From NCBI GenBank assembly GCA_022511355.1, contig JAFLRS010000032.1, positions 1-15,166 on the forward strand: a stretch of DNA of 15,166 nucleotides, given 5' to 3'. The position numbers were made by a program, and so were the translations under genes. The DNA is from Alistipes sp. (GTDB taxonomy: Bacteria > Bacteroidota > Bacteroidia > Bacteroidales > Rikenellaceae). Shown in pieces: positions 6,559 to 13,626 of the stretch (its first letter is position 1; each line of letters opens with the position of its first letter). A model generated the notes under the pieces. It was not told where the DNA came from, did no database searches, and saw only the letters and a program-made list of their open reading frames with translations.

Positions 6559-7533
6559 TTAAAGCGTGTTCAGACATATGTATTTGTCGGCATTTCGGAA
6601 TCCGAGCAGCAGTTCGCGTACACCCATTCGCTTTTTGCCCGCAATCTGCAACTCCGCAATTTCGATAAATCCGTCGGCGCAGGCTACGTGCATATAGCTT
6701 TTGCCGTCGGTGGAAATCGCGCCGGCCTGCATACCATGGGACGCCGCCCTGAAGTGTGCCGAGAAAATTTTGGCGGTAAGCGGCTGCAACCCTTCTCCCG
6801 TCATGGTGGTCCATGCTGCGGGATACGGCGACAGTCCGCGAATGAAATCGATTATGTGCCGTCCTTCCGACCGCCAGTCTATTACGCAATCCTCTTTGAA
6901 TATTTTAGGTGCCGGTTTCAGAGTGCTTTCGTCGATGTGCTGCTGTTCTACGGGCTTGATGTCGCCGGCGGCTATGCGCTCGACCGTTCTGAGTACGACG
7001 CCGGTGCCCAAATTCATCAGACGGTCGTATATCGTGCCTACATTATCCTCCTCGCCTATCGGGATTCGCTCCTGCTCGAGAATGCCGCCTGTGTCGATTC
7101 CGTTGTTGAGCAGAAATGTCGTTACGCCTGTTTCCGTTTCGCCGTTCATGATTGCACGGTTTATAGGTGCGGCACCGCGATATTGCGGCAGCAGCGACGC
7201 GTGCAGATTGAAGGTTCCGAATGTCGGCATACTCCAGATTGCCTCGGGCAGAATGCGAAACGCGATTACGATGCCCAAATCGGGCTTGAGTTCGCGCAGC
7301 TGCTCCGCAAACTGCGGGTCTTTCATCGTTTCGGGTTGCAGTACGGGCAGCCCCAATTCGCGGGCTGCAATCTTCACTTCGCTCTCGTGCATCTTCTGAC
7401 CGCGACCCGCCGGCTTGTCGGGTGTGGTGACTACGGCCGTTACATTATACCATCCTTCGACCAGTGCGCGCAGCGACGGCACGGCGAATTCGGGCGTACC
7501 CATGAATACTATTCTTAAATCTTTGGCGTTCAT
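6559..7533 (-). CDS. fmt: Methionyl-tRNA formyltransferase
   Basis: This 324-residue enzyme transfers a formyl group from 10-formyl-tetrahydrofolate to the amino group of initiator Met-tRNA in the cytoplasm. The N-terminal Rossmann-type domain begins RIVFMGTPEFAVPSL (7-21), followed by VVTTPDKPAGRGQKM (34-48), the loop that contacts the tRNA acceptor end. The catalytic block FNLHASLLPQYRGAAPI carries Asn109 and His111, and Asp147 stands in NNGIDTGG. These match Asn106, His108 and Asp144 of the E. coli enzyme. The C-terminal anticodon-arm-contacting domain (about 206-324) is complete and ends GFRNADKYICLNTL. Its ATG overlaps the stop of the upstream LptF/LptG-like gene as ATGA, implying coupled translation; the frame stays open further upstream but those codons are out-of-frame lptG-like gene sequence. 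Confidence 0.96.
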   Translation of the reverse strand: MNAKDLRIVFMGTPEFAVPSLRALVEGWYNVTAVVTTPDKPAGRGQKMHESEVKIAARELGLPVLQPETMKDPQFAEQLRELKPDLGIVIAFRILPEAIWSMPTFGTFNLHASLLPQYRGAAPINRAIMNGETETGVTTFLLNNGIDTGGILEQERIPIGEEDNVGTIYDRLMNLGTGVVLRTVERIAAGDIKPVEQQHIDESTLKPAPKIFKEDCVIDWRSEGRHIIDFIRGLSPYPAAWTTMTGEGLQPLTAKIFSAHFRAASHGMQAGAISTDGKSYMHVACADGFIEIAELQIAGKKRMGVRELLLGFRNADKYICLNTL

Positions 7534-9047
7534 TTCTTTTTCTTTCGGGATTTGAAGACCCCGGCGATACGCTTCGGGATGTTCCGCATCCATGCCGGCA
7601 TGGCGGCAGCAATGACCGCGCTGTAATGCTTGAAGCGTCCGATATACCAATCGACATCGAGCAGCGCCGAATCGTTGGTCGCCTTGTATGTCAGATATAT
7701 CGCAATCGGAGTGAGTACTATGGCCGAAATCCACATTCCGAAGAGCGGCGTCCAGTCTCCCTCGCGTGCGCTCTTTTCGCCCGAGGTACTTATAATATAA
7801 TATATGACGAAAAATATTACCGAAATGACTATCGGCATACCCAAACCTCCCTTGCGTATGATTGCCCCCAAAGGTGCCCCGATAAGGAAGAATATTATAA
7901 TGGATATGGGGAACGACAATTTGCGATGCCATTCGTTTTTGTTGCGGTAGAGCTGGTTCAAAGCCTCTTTGGCTGTAGATTCGTCGAATGCGAACATATT
8001 TCGCGAGCTCTTGGCCGCATTGCGTGCCGATTTCCATATCGCATTTTTTTCGCGGGTTCCGAGTGCCGGAATTGAATCGGCGGCGAGCATTTTGCGGTAG
8101 TCGCGCCGGTCTATGTAGAGCGTATCGTCGCGCAAGGCGAGAATCGTGTTGTCGCGCACGAAAATCTGCTGCTTGAGCAGCGGGTCGTAGGATTTGGCCG
8201 TGGCCGAGTTTACCACGATGTCGAGCGAATCTATCGCGTGCTGAAGCTGAGTTATGTCGCTGGTCTGACTACGGTTGCCGAATGCGCTGTCGTCGCTTCG
8301 TTCGAAATCGAATCCCGACATGGGGATGGTGCCGTCCTGACGTTCGAATTTGTGATGCCGCAGCGCACTTTTGTTATACCACTGATTGTTGCGGGTCTGC
8401 TCGTAGGTCTCTCCGTCGAACAGCGTCACGAGCAGATATTTCTTGTCGTCAGACAGACGGATGTAGCCCGAATCGGCAATCGTGGTAGTCATGTTGCCGT
8501 TGATGTTGCGGTTGTCGTAGATGAGTACGTTATGCAGCAGATTGGTCTTCGGGTCCTGCTTCTCGACCCGAATGCTCATGTTGTCGATGCCGTTGAAAAA
8601 CAGTCCGTCCTGAAATTCTATGGTTTGCTTCTGCTGGTTTATGTCGTATAAAATACTGAACAGCTTGCGGTTGGAATACGGCACGAGGTCGTTGATGATG
8701 AAGAATCCCGCAACCGCCGTTATGCCCACTACCACGAGCAGCGGACGCAATATGCGCATCAGCGACATACCGGCCGACTTCATCGCCAGCAGTTCGTAAT
8801 TCTCGCCCAGATTTCCCATCGTCATGATGGCCGCCAGCAGCATCGTGAGCGGTAATCCCATCGTAATCATGTTCACGGTAGCATAGCACAGCAGCTCGAT
8901 GATTACAAGCGGGTCGAGACCCTTGCCCACGAGGTCGTCGATGTATCGCCACACGAAATTCATCATCAGCACGAATGTGACGATGAAAAATGTGAGGAAC
9001 ATCGGCCCCAGATAGGCTTTCAGTACGAGTTTGTGTATGGTCTTCAT
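7530..9047 (-). CDS. LptF/LptG family permease (YjgP/YjgQ), lipopolysaccharide export
   Basis: This 505-residue inner-membrane protein belongs to the family whose E. coli members LptF and LptG, with the LptB ATPase, extract lipopolysaccharide from the inner membrane. Three TM segments lie at about 12-32, 47-75 and 100-120, with the family motif NLGENYELLAMKSAGMS (79-95). A large periplasmic region (about 125-365) follows, and then three TM segments containing FFLIGAPLGAIIRKGGLGMP (386-405). The chain is about 140 residues longer than E. coli LptF/LptG, with much of the excess in periplasmic residues 245-360 plus a basic tail ending RKKKK. The start at 9047 is given by the ATGA overlap with the upstream permease. 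Whether it plays the LptF or the LptG role cannot be decided here, so no symbol is given. Confidence 0.92.
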   Translation of the reverse strand: MKTIHKLVLKAYLGPMFLTFFIVTFVLMMNFVWRYIDDLVGKGLDPLVIIELLCYATVNMITMGLPLTMLLAAIMTMGNLGENYELLAMKSAGMSLMRILRPLLVVVGITAVAGFFIINDLVPYSNRKLFSILYDINQQKQTIEFQDGLFFNGIDNMSIRVEKQDPKTNLLHNVLIYDNRNINGNMTTTIADSGYIRLSDDKKYLLVTLFDGETYEQTRNNQWYNKSALRHHKFERQDGTIPMSGFDFERSDDSAFGNRSQTSDITQLQHAIDSLDIVVNSATAKSYDPLLKQQIFVRDNTILALRDDTLYIDRRDYRKMLAADSIPALGTREKNAIWKSARNAAKSSRNMFAFDESTAKEALNQLYRNKNEWHRKLSFPISIIIFFLIGAPLGAIIRKGGLGMPIVISVIFFVIYYIISTSGEKSAREGDWTPLFGMWISAIVLTPIAIYLTYKATNDSALLDVDWYIGRFKHYSAVIAAAMPAWMRNIPKRIAGVFKSRKKKK

Positions 9048-9874
9048 GATGCGAGTCGTTTTTTTGCGATTGCCGGAATGAGTTTGACCGTCAGCAGCGC
9101 AACCGTGAGTATGAATATTATGGCCGCTCCCGAAGGCACATCCCACAGATAGCTTGCCACTACCCCTGCAAGACTTGCCGCCGCTGCGGTTATGGCCGCC
9201 CCGACGGTGATTGCGGTGTAGGATTTCGAGAAGGAGTTGATTATTACGGCCGGCATCGTAAGCAGCGAGATGAGCAGAACGATACCCATGATGCGTATCG
9301 AAAGCACTATCACAACGGCAAGCAGTATCGACATGACATAAGCCACCGTTTTGACCGGAATGCCCTGACTTCGTGCGAAATCGCGGTCGAATGCGACGAA
9401 CATCACCGGCCGAAGCCACAAGACCGCACCGATGAGTACGGCAACGGTCAGAGCGGCGAGTGCCATGACGTCGGTCGAGGTTACGGTGACGATGCTTCCG
9501 AACATATAGCTCGACAAATCACCGGAGGTGTACCCCGCACGCAGACTCATGAAAAGCGCACCGACAGCCATTCCGAATCCCCAGAATATGCCTATGGCCG
9601 AATCTTCGCGTATGCGTCCGTTCTGCGTCGCCCACTCTATGCCGAACGATGATGCCACGGCAAAGAGCATCGCGCCGAGAATCGGGTCGGCCCCCAGCCA
9701 AAAGGCTATGCCGAGACCTCCGAACGACGCATGGGTTATGCCTCCGCTGAGGAACACCATGCGGCGGCAAACGACGTAGGTGCCTGCAATTCCGCATAAA
9801 ATGCCCGACAATACGCAGGCTGTCAGCGCATTGCACAGATATCCATATTGCAGTATGTTTTGCAGTGCCTCCAT
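9044..9874 (-). CDS. Metal ABC transporter permease (ABC-3 family, ZnuB/TroC type)
   Basis: This 276-residue polytopic membrane protein has about eight hydrophobic segments. The family signature VVCRRMVFLSGGITHASFGG (34-53) and the later stretch SIRIMGIVLLISLLTMPA mark it as an ABC-3 permease, the membrane part of importers for zinc, manganese or iron. The metal cannot be told from sequence. No cognate ATPase or substrate-binding protein gene lies in the window; upstream is the divergent mtaB and downstream is the LptF/LptG-like gene. Partners must therefore be encoded elsewhere. The ATG at 9874 gives the usual family N-terminus; GGAG sits directly against it, too close to act as a normal Shine-Dalgarno site. 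Its stop overlaps the next ATG as ATGA. No convincing promoter is seen, although T/A-rich sequence occupies 9895-9935. Confidence 0.92.
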   Translation of the reverse strand: MEALQNILQYGYLCNALTACVLSGILCGIAGTYVVCRRMVFLSGGITHASFGGLGIAFWLGADPILGAMLFAVASSFGIEWATQNGRIREDSAIGIFWGFGMAVGALFMSLRAGYTSGDLSSYMFGSIVTVTSTDVMALAALTVAVLIGAVLWLRPVMFVAFDRDFARSQGIPVKTVAYVMSILLAVVIVLSIRIMGIVLLISLLTMPAVIINSFSKSYTAITVGAAITAAAASLAGVVASYLWDVPSGAAIIFILTVALLTVKLIPAIAKKRLAS

Positions 9875-9934
9875 CTCCTGCTGTTTTGAACGCGTAAAAA
9901 TACATTTTTTTATCCTATTATTTTCAAAAATGCC

Positions 9935-9963
9935 TGTTTTTCGCTCAACTTTTTATACCTTCG
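9935..9963 (+). promoter_or_regulatory. Probable promoter of mtaB
   Basis: TACCTTCG at 9956-9963 is a one-mismatch form of TAnnTTTG, with a TG (partial TTG) about 19 bases upstream at 9935-9936. It lies 20 bases before the ATG at 9984. This rules out longer starts in the same open frame, which reaches back into the opposing permease gene. Confidence 0.5.
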
Positions 9964-9983
9964 CGAATGAAAAAATCGAAAAT

Positions 9984-11303
9984 ATGCCTCGCAGAGTAAG
10001 CATTCATACATTGGGCTGCAAACTCAATTTCTCGGAGAGTTCGGCCATCGCCCGCCAGTTCGAGGAGGGAGGGTTCGTGCGCGTCGGGCCCGACGACGAG
10101 GCCGACATATGTGTTGTCAACAGCTGTTCCGTTACAGAACATGCCGACAAAAAATGCCGGAACATAATACGCAAACTGCATCGCCGCAACCCTTCGGCAA
10201 TCATTGCCGTTACGGGGTGTTATGCGCAGTTGCGGCCGAATGACCTCGCAGCTGTGGAAGGTGTGGATATCGTGTTGAGCAATAATGATAAAGGAGATTT
10301 ATATAAACGGGTACTCGAATTGTCGGAACGCGGTCATACGCAGGTTTTCGCCTGCGAAACTTCGGAGCTGACCTCATTCTTTTCGGCATTCTCGAGCAAC
10401 GACCGCACGCGTGCTTTTCTCAAAGTGCAGGACGGCTGCGATTACAAATGCGCCTATTGCACGATTCACTATGCGCGGGGTTCGAGCCGCAATATCCCTG
10501 TTGCCGATGTGGTGGCTCAGGCGGAACGTATTGCCGCTGCCGGTCAGAAGGAGATTGTTATTACGGGCGTGAATACCGGCGATTTCGGCCGAACTACCGG
10601 CGAAACTTTTTTGGATTTGCTTCGCGCTCTGAACGATGTGGAGGGAATCGAACGTTATCGCATCTCCTCCATAGAGCCGAATCTGCTTACCGATGACATA
10701 ATCGCATTCTGCGCGGCTTCGGATAAATTCCAGCACCATTTCCATATCCCTTTGCAGAGCGGTTCCGACAAGATTTTGGGTCTGATGCGGCGCCGTTACA
10801 CCACGGCCAAATTCGCCGACCGTATCGAGAGTGTGCGTCGTGCCATGCCCGATGCCTTCATAGGCATAGATGTCATAGTGGGATTCCCGGGCGAAACGGA
10901 GCTTGAATTTGAACGGACATACGAATTTCTGGAGCGGGTGTCGCCCGCATATATCCATATATTTCCATTTTCGGAGCGTCCCGGAACGCCGGCGGTGGAT
11001 ATGCCGGACAAAGTTCCGTCATCGGTCGCTTCGCAGCGTGTGCAGAGACTTGAAAAACTGTGTTCGGAGCTGCATCGCAAATTCGCGGAAAATGCTTTGG
11101 GTAAAACTCGCAAAGTTCTGTTTGAAAGCACTATGCGCGGAGGTTATATGTTCGGATTTACGGGTAATTACATACGCGTAAAGGTACCGTATGACCGGAC
11201 GATGATAAACCGTATCTGCGATGTGGAGCTTGTCGCTATGGATGGCGATTCCGCCGATGTTTCGGGACGGATAAATGCTTCGGAAGTGACAACCACGGAA
11301 TAA
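9984..11303 (+). CDS. mtaB: tRNA (N6-L-threonylcarbamoyladenosine(37)-C2)-methylthiotransferase MtaB
   Basis: This 439-residue radical-SAM enzyme converts t6A37 to ms2t6A37 in ANN-decoding tRNAs. The N-terminal methylthiotransferase domain has TLGCKLNFSES (Cys12), VVNSCSVT (Cys48) and VTGCYAQ (Cys79), the three ligands of one [4Fe-4S] cluster. The radical-SAM motif is CDYKCAYCT (Cys152, 156, 159). A HIPLQSGSD motif follows at about 254-262, and the C-terminal region from about 370 has the length and pattern of a TRAM domain. The TLGCKLN signature separates MtaB from RimO and MiaB. The start at 9984 is supported by an A-rich leader, the promoter just upstream and the family N-terminus MPRRVSIHTLGCK. 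No terminator separates it from the next gene, so read-through into the HAMP/TrkH/SPOR cluster is possible. Confidence 0.95.
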   Translation: MPRRVSIHTLGCKLNFSESSAIARQFEEGGFVRVGPDDEADICVVNSCSVTEHADKKCRNIIRKLHRRNPSAIIAVTGCYAQLRPNDLAAVEGVDIVLSNNDKGDLYKRVLELSERGHTQVFACETSELTSFFSAFSSNDRTRAFLKVQDGCDYKCAYCTIHYARGSSRNIPVADVVAQAERIAAAGQKEIVITGVNTGDFGRTTGETFLDLLRALNDVEGIERYRISSIEPNLLTDDIIAFCAASDKFQHHFHIPLQSGSDKILGLMRRRYTTAKFADRIESVRRAMPDAFIGIDVIVGFPGETELEFERTYEFLERVSPAYIHIFPFSERPGTPAVDMPDKVPSSVASQRVQRLEKLCSELHRKFAENALGKTRKVLFESTMRGGYMFGFTGNYIRVKVPYDRTMINRICDVELVAMDGDSADVSGRINASEVTTTE

Positions 11304-11308
11304 TTGAT

Positions 11309-11316
11309 TATATTTG
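11309..11316 (+). promoter_or_regulatory. -7 element before the HAMP-like gene
   Basis: TATATTTG, an exact match to TAnnTTTG, lies 5 bases after the mtaB stop and 22 bases before the ATG at 11339. The matching -33 element would fall in the end of mtaB, where only a weak TG (11287-11288) is seen. Confidence 0.55.
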
Positions 11317-11338
11317 CATCATTAAATCAGGAATAGCG

Positions 11339-12166
11339 ATGGTTAAGAGAGTTACCATAGGGTTTTTGGGTATAGTCGCGCTGCTGTTCGTGGCGGGAAT
11401 GATTTCGATGTTCGAGTTGGGCCATTTGAGTAATGACGCCGAGAAGCTGATGGACGAAAGCCGCGGAAGTATGGAGTCGGCAAAAGAGATGCTCGATGCG
11501 ATTCACGGACACGGTACGGCTGTGACCCACATCGTGATGACGGGTCATGACGTTCGTTACGATACGCTTTGCATGAACAGCCTTTTGAGGCTCGAAGCCA
11601 CGCTCGTTTCGGCGGCCGAGCGGTCGAAGAACAATGCCGCTCTAGATTCGCTTGTGGTCTCGGTGGCCGAGCTTCACATGATGACCGAGGAGCTGCTCGC
11701 GAGCGAAATCGACGCTACGGCCCTCGAGGATATTATAATAGACGATTTCGATGACGACCCGTTCTCGAAATCGTATTCGGAGCCGGCAGCCAAAAATTAC
11801 GATATCTATTGGTACGATGTTACATACAGCGCCATGCGCAACAAAATCGCGGACCGTATAGACGACTATATAACATTTGCCTTTACGGGACTTACGCCGC
11901 AGACCGAACAGTTGAGCCGCAATGCGTACCGGGCCGTTACTCCGGTGTTGATTTCGCTTCTGGTCATGATAGCCATAGTGTTGATGCTCTTCTACTTCGT
12001 GATGCTCTACTGCGTGCTGCCCATCAAGGCGATAGACAAGAGTCTTGCCGATTGGCTGGCATTCAGAAAATCGTTTACGGTTAAGGCCGAATGCCGCGAC
12101 GAACTCTCCAGTCTGAAAGAGCATATAGGCGGATTGATAGACCGTACCGAAAAGAACGAACATTAA
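11339..12166 (+). CDS. Two-TM sensor-like protein with HAMP-like ending and no output domain
   Basis: This 275-residue protein is not matched to a named family. TM1 spans about 5-26. Residues 27-199 would be periplasmic and mostly helical, like the four-helix-bundle input domains of chemoreceptors and kinases. They include a strongly acidic loop (123-140, with DDFDDD at 135-140). TM2 is at 200-223. The remaining 50 residues begin with LPIKAIDKSLADW and reach DELSSLKEHIGGLIDR, the pattern of the two amphipathic HAMP helices (Pro at the first and Asp-Glu at the second). The protein then stops: there is no kinase, methyl-accepting or cyclase domain, and trkH starts 14 bases later, so no decayed output domain remains. 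It may regulate the neighbouring potassium transporter directly (inference). Confidence 0.8.
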   Translation: MVKRVTIGFLGIVALLFVAGMISMFELGHLSNDAEKLMDESRGSMESAKEMLDAIHGHGTAVTHIVMTGHDVRYDTLCMNSLLRLEATLVSAAERSKNNAALDSLVVSVAELHMMTEELLASEIDATALEDIIIDDFDDDPFSKSYSEPAAKNYDIYWYDVTYSAMRNKIADRIDDYITFAFTGLTPQTEQLSRNAYRAVTPVLISLLVMIAIVLMLFYFVMLYCVLPIKAIDKSLADWLAFRKSFTVKAECRDELSSLKEHIGGLIDRTEKNEH

Positions 12167-12180
12167 AATTCGGAGTTGGA

Positions 12181-13626
12181 ATGAGATTCTACGTTGTATT
12201 GCGATATGCCGGAATGGTGTTGCTCTACGTGGCGGCATTTATGCTCGCTGCGGCCGGAGTGTCGCTGCTGTACGGCTGGGATTCGTCGTTTTCGCCTCTG
12301 CTTTTGTCGGCGCTGCTTACGGCGCTGCTCGGAGTCTTTCCCATGCTGTTCGTTCCCAAGACCGACCAGATAAATTCCAAAGAGGGTTTCTGCATCGTCG
12401 TCGGGGCGTGGATATTGTCCTGCATCGTCGGAATGTTCCCCTATCTGATATGGGGCGGCGAATTTTCGTTCGTGAATGCGTGGTTCGAGAGCGTTTCGGG
12501 ATTTACCACCACCGGAGCCTCGATTCTTACCAATATAGAGGGATTGCCGGCAGGTCTGCTGTTCTGGAGAACATCGACCGGATGGATCGGAGGTATCGGC
12601 GTGGTGATGTTCGCTTTGGTCATCGTGCCTTCGCTCGGCAAGACGAAAATGATGCTCTCGAATGTCGAACTCTCGTCGCTGGCAAAGGACAGTTATCGCT
12701 ACCGTACACAGCAGATAGTCAGAATATTGTTGTCGGTCTACATTATAATGACGATAATCTCGGTTCTCTCGCTCAAGCTGGCCGGTATGCGTTGGTTCGA
12801 TGCTGTGAATCATGGAATGTCGGCATGCGCGACGTGCGGTTTCAGCACGAAAAATACCAGTGTGGCGGCTTTCGATTCTCCGCTCGTGAATTTGGTGATG
12901 GCGGTGTCGATGTGGATGTCAGGTCTGCACTTCGGTGTCATATTCGCCACCGTGACCGGCAAACATAACAATATTTTCCGCTCCGGAGTGACCCGACTCT
13001 ATTTCCTTATAACATTTGTGACGGCCATTCTCGTGGCGGCGAATCTCTATATCGGCGGCATTTACGATTCGATTGCATCGTCGTTGATGCACGGTTCGTT
13101 CCAGGTCGTATCGTTGATTACCACGGGCGGATTCGCCACGGCTGACACCAATCAGTGGCCGGCCTTTTCGATTATGATGCTGATATTCGTCTCGCTCATC
13201 TGCGCATGTGCGGGTTCTACGTCGGGAGGTATCAAAATCGACCGTCTGCTGATATGCGCCAAGATGGTCAAGGCCCGTCTGCGTGGACAACAGCACCCTA
13301 CGATGGTTTCGCGGCTCAAGGTGGACGGCGTGGTCCAAAGTCCCGAACTGCTCGGTACGGTGACGCTGTTCGTGGTGGTGTACTTCGTGCTGATTTTCAT
13401 CGGGGCGGTGGTAAATACGATGTTCGGAATGGATTTGCTCAGCGGCGTTACGGCTTCGATAGCCTGCATAGGCAATGTCGGACCGGCATTCGGAACCGTA
13501 GGCTCGCTCGAATCTTATTCGGCACTTCCGGCGATACTCAAACTGCAGGATACATTGCTGATGTTGCTGGGACGTCTTGAGATTTTCGGTTTCATACAGT
13601 TGCTTTTTATTAAATGGTGGCGTTAA
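12181..13626 (+). CDS. trkH: TrkH family potassium uptake transporter
   Basis: This 481-residue inner-membrane protein is the pore-forming subunit of Trk/Ktr-type potassium uptake. Four pore loops are visible: SGFTTTGAS (106-114), CATCGFSTK (216-224), SLITTGGFAT (311-320) and IACIGNVGPAFG (427-438). Each holds a filter glycine, which suggests K+ selectivity. The gating stretch CACAGSTSGGIKIDR is at 341-355, and the C-terminus LLGRLEIFGFIQLLF is typical. Length fits TrkH (about 480). The start at 12181 follows a weak GGAG and is the family N-terminus; a longer in-frame start at 12091 lies within the preceding gene. The regulatory RCK subunit TrkA, often adjacent, is absent here. The last 13 bases overlap the SPOR-like gene, implying coupled translation. 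Confidence 0.93.
   Translation: MRFYVVLRYAGMVLLYVAAFMLAAAGVSLLYGWDSSFSPLLLSALLTALLGVFPMLFVPKTDQINSKEGFCIVVGAWILSCIVGMFPYLIWGGEFSFVNAWFESVSGFTTTGASILTNIEGLPAGLLFWRTSTGWIGGIGVVMFALVIVPSLGKTKMMLSNVELSSLAKDSYRYRTQQIVRILLSVYIIMTIISVLSLKLAGMRWFDAVNHGMSACATCGFSTKNTSVAAFDSPLVNLVMAVSMWMSGLHFGVIFATVTGKHNNIFRSGVTRLYFLITFVTAILVAANLYIGGIYDSIASSLMHGSFQVVSLITTGGFATADTNQWPAFSIMMLIFVSLICACAGSTSGGIKIDRLLICAKMVKARLRGQQHPTMVSRLKVDGVVQSPELLGTVTLFVVVYFVLIFIGAVVNTMFGMDLLSGVTASIACIGNVGPAFGTVGSLESYSALPAILKLQDTLLMLLGRLEIFGFIQLLFIKWWR

Noticed and set aside
9780..9983. N-terminal extension of MtaB
   Set aside because: It overlaps the divergent permease gene and the predicted mtaB promoter, and does not fit the family N-terminus.
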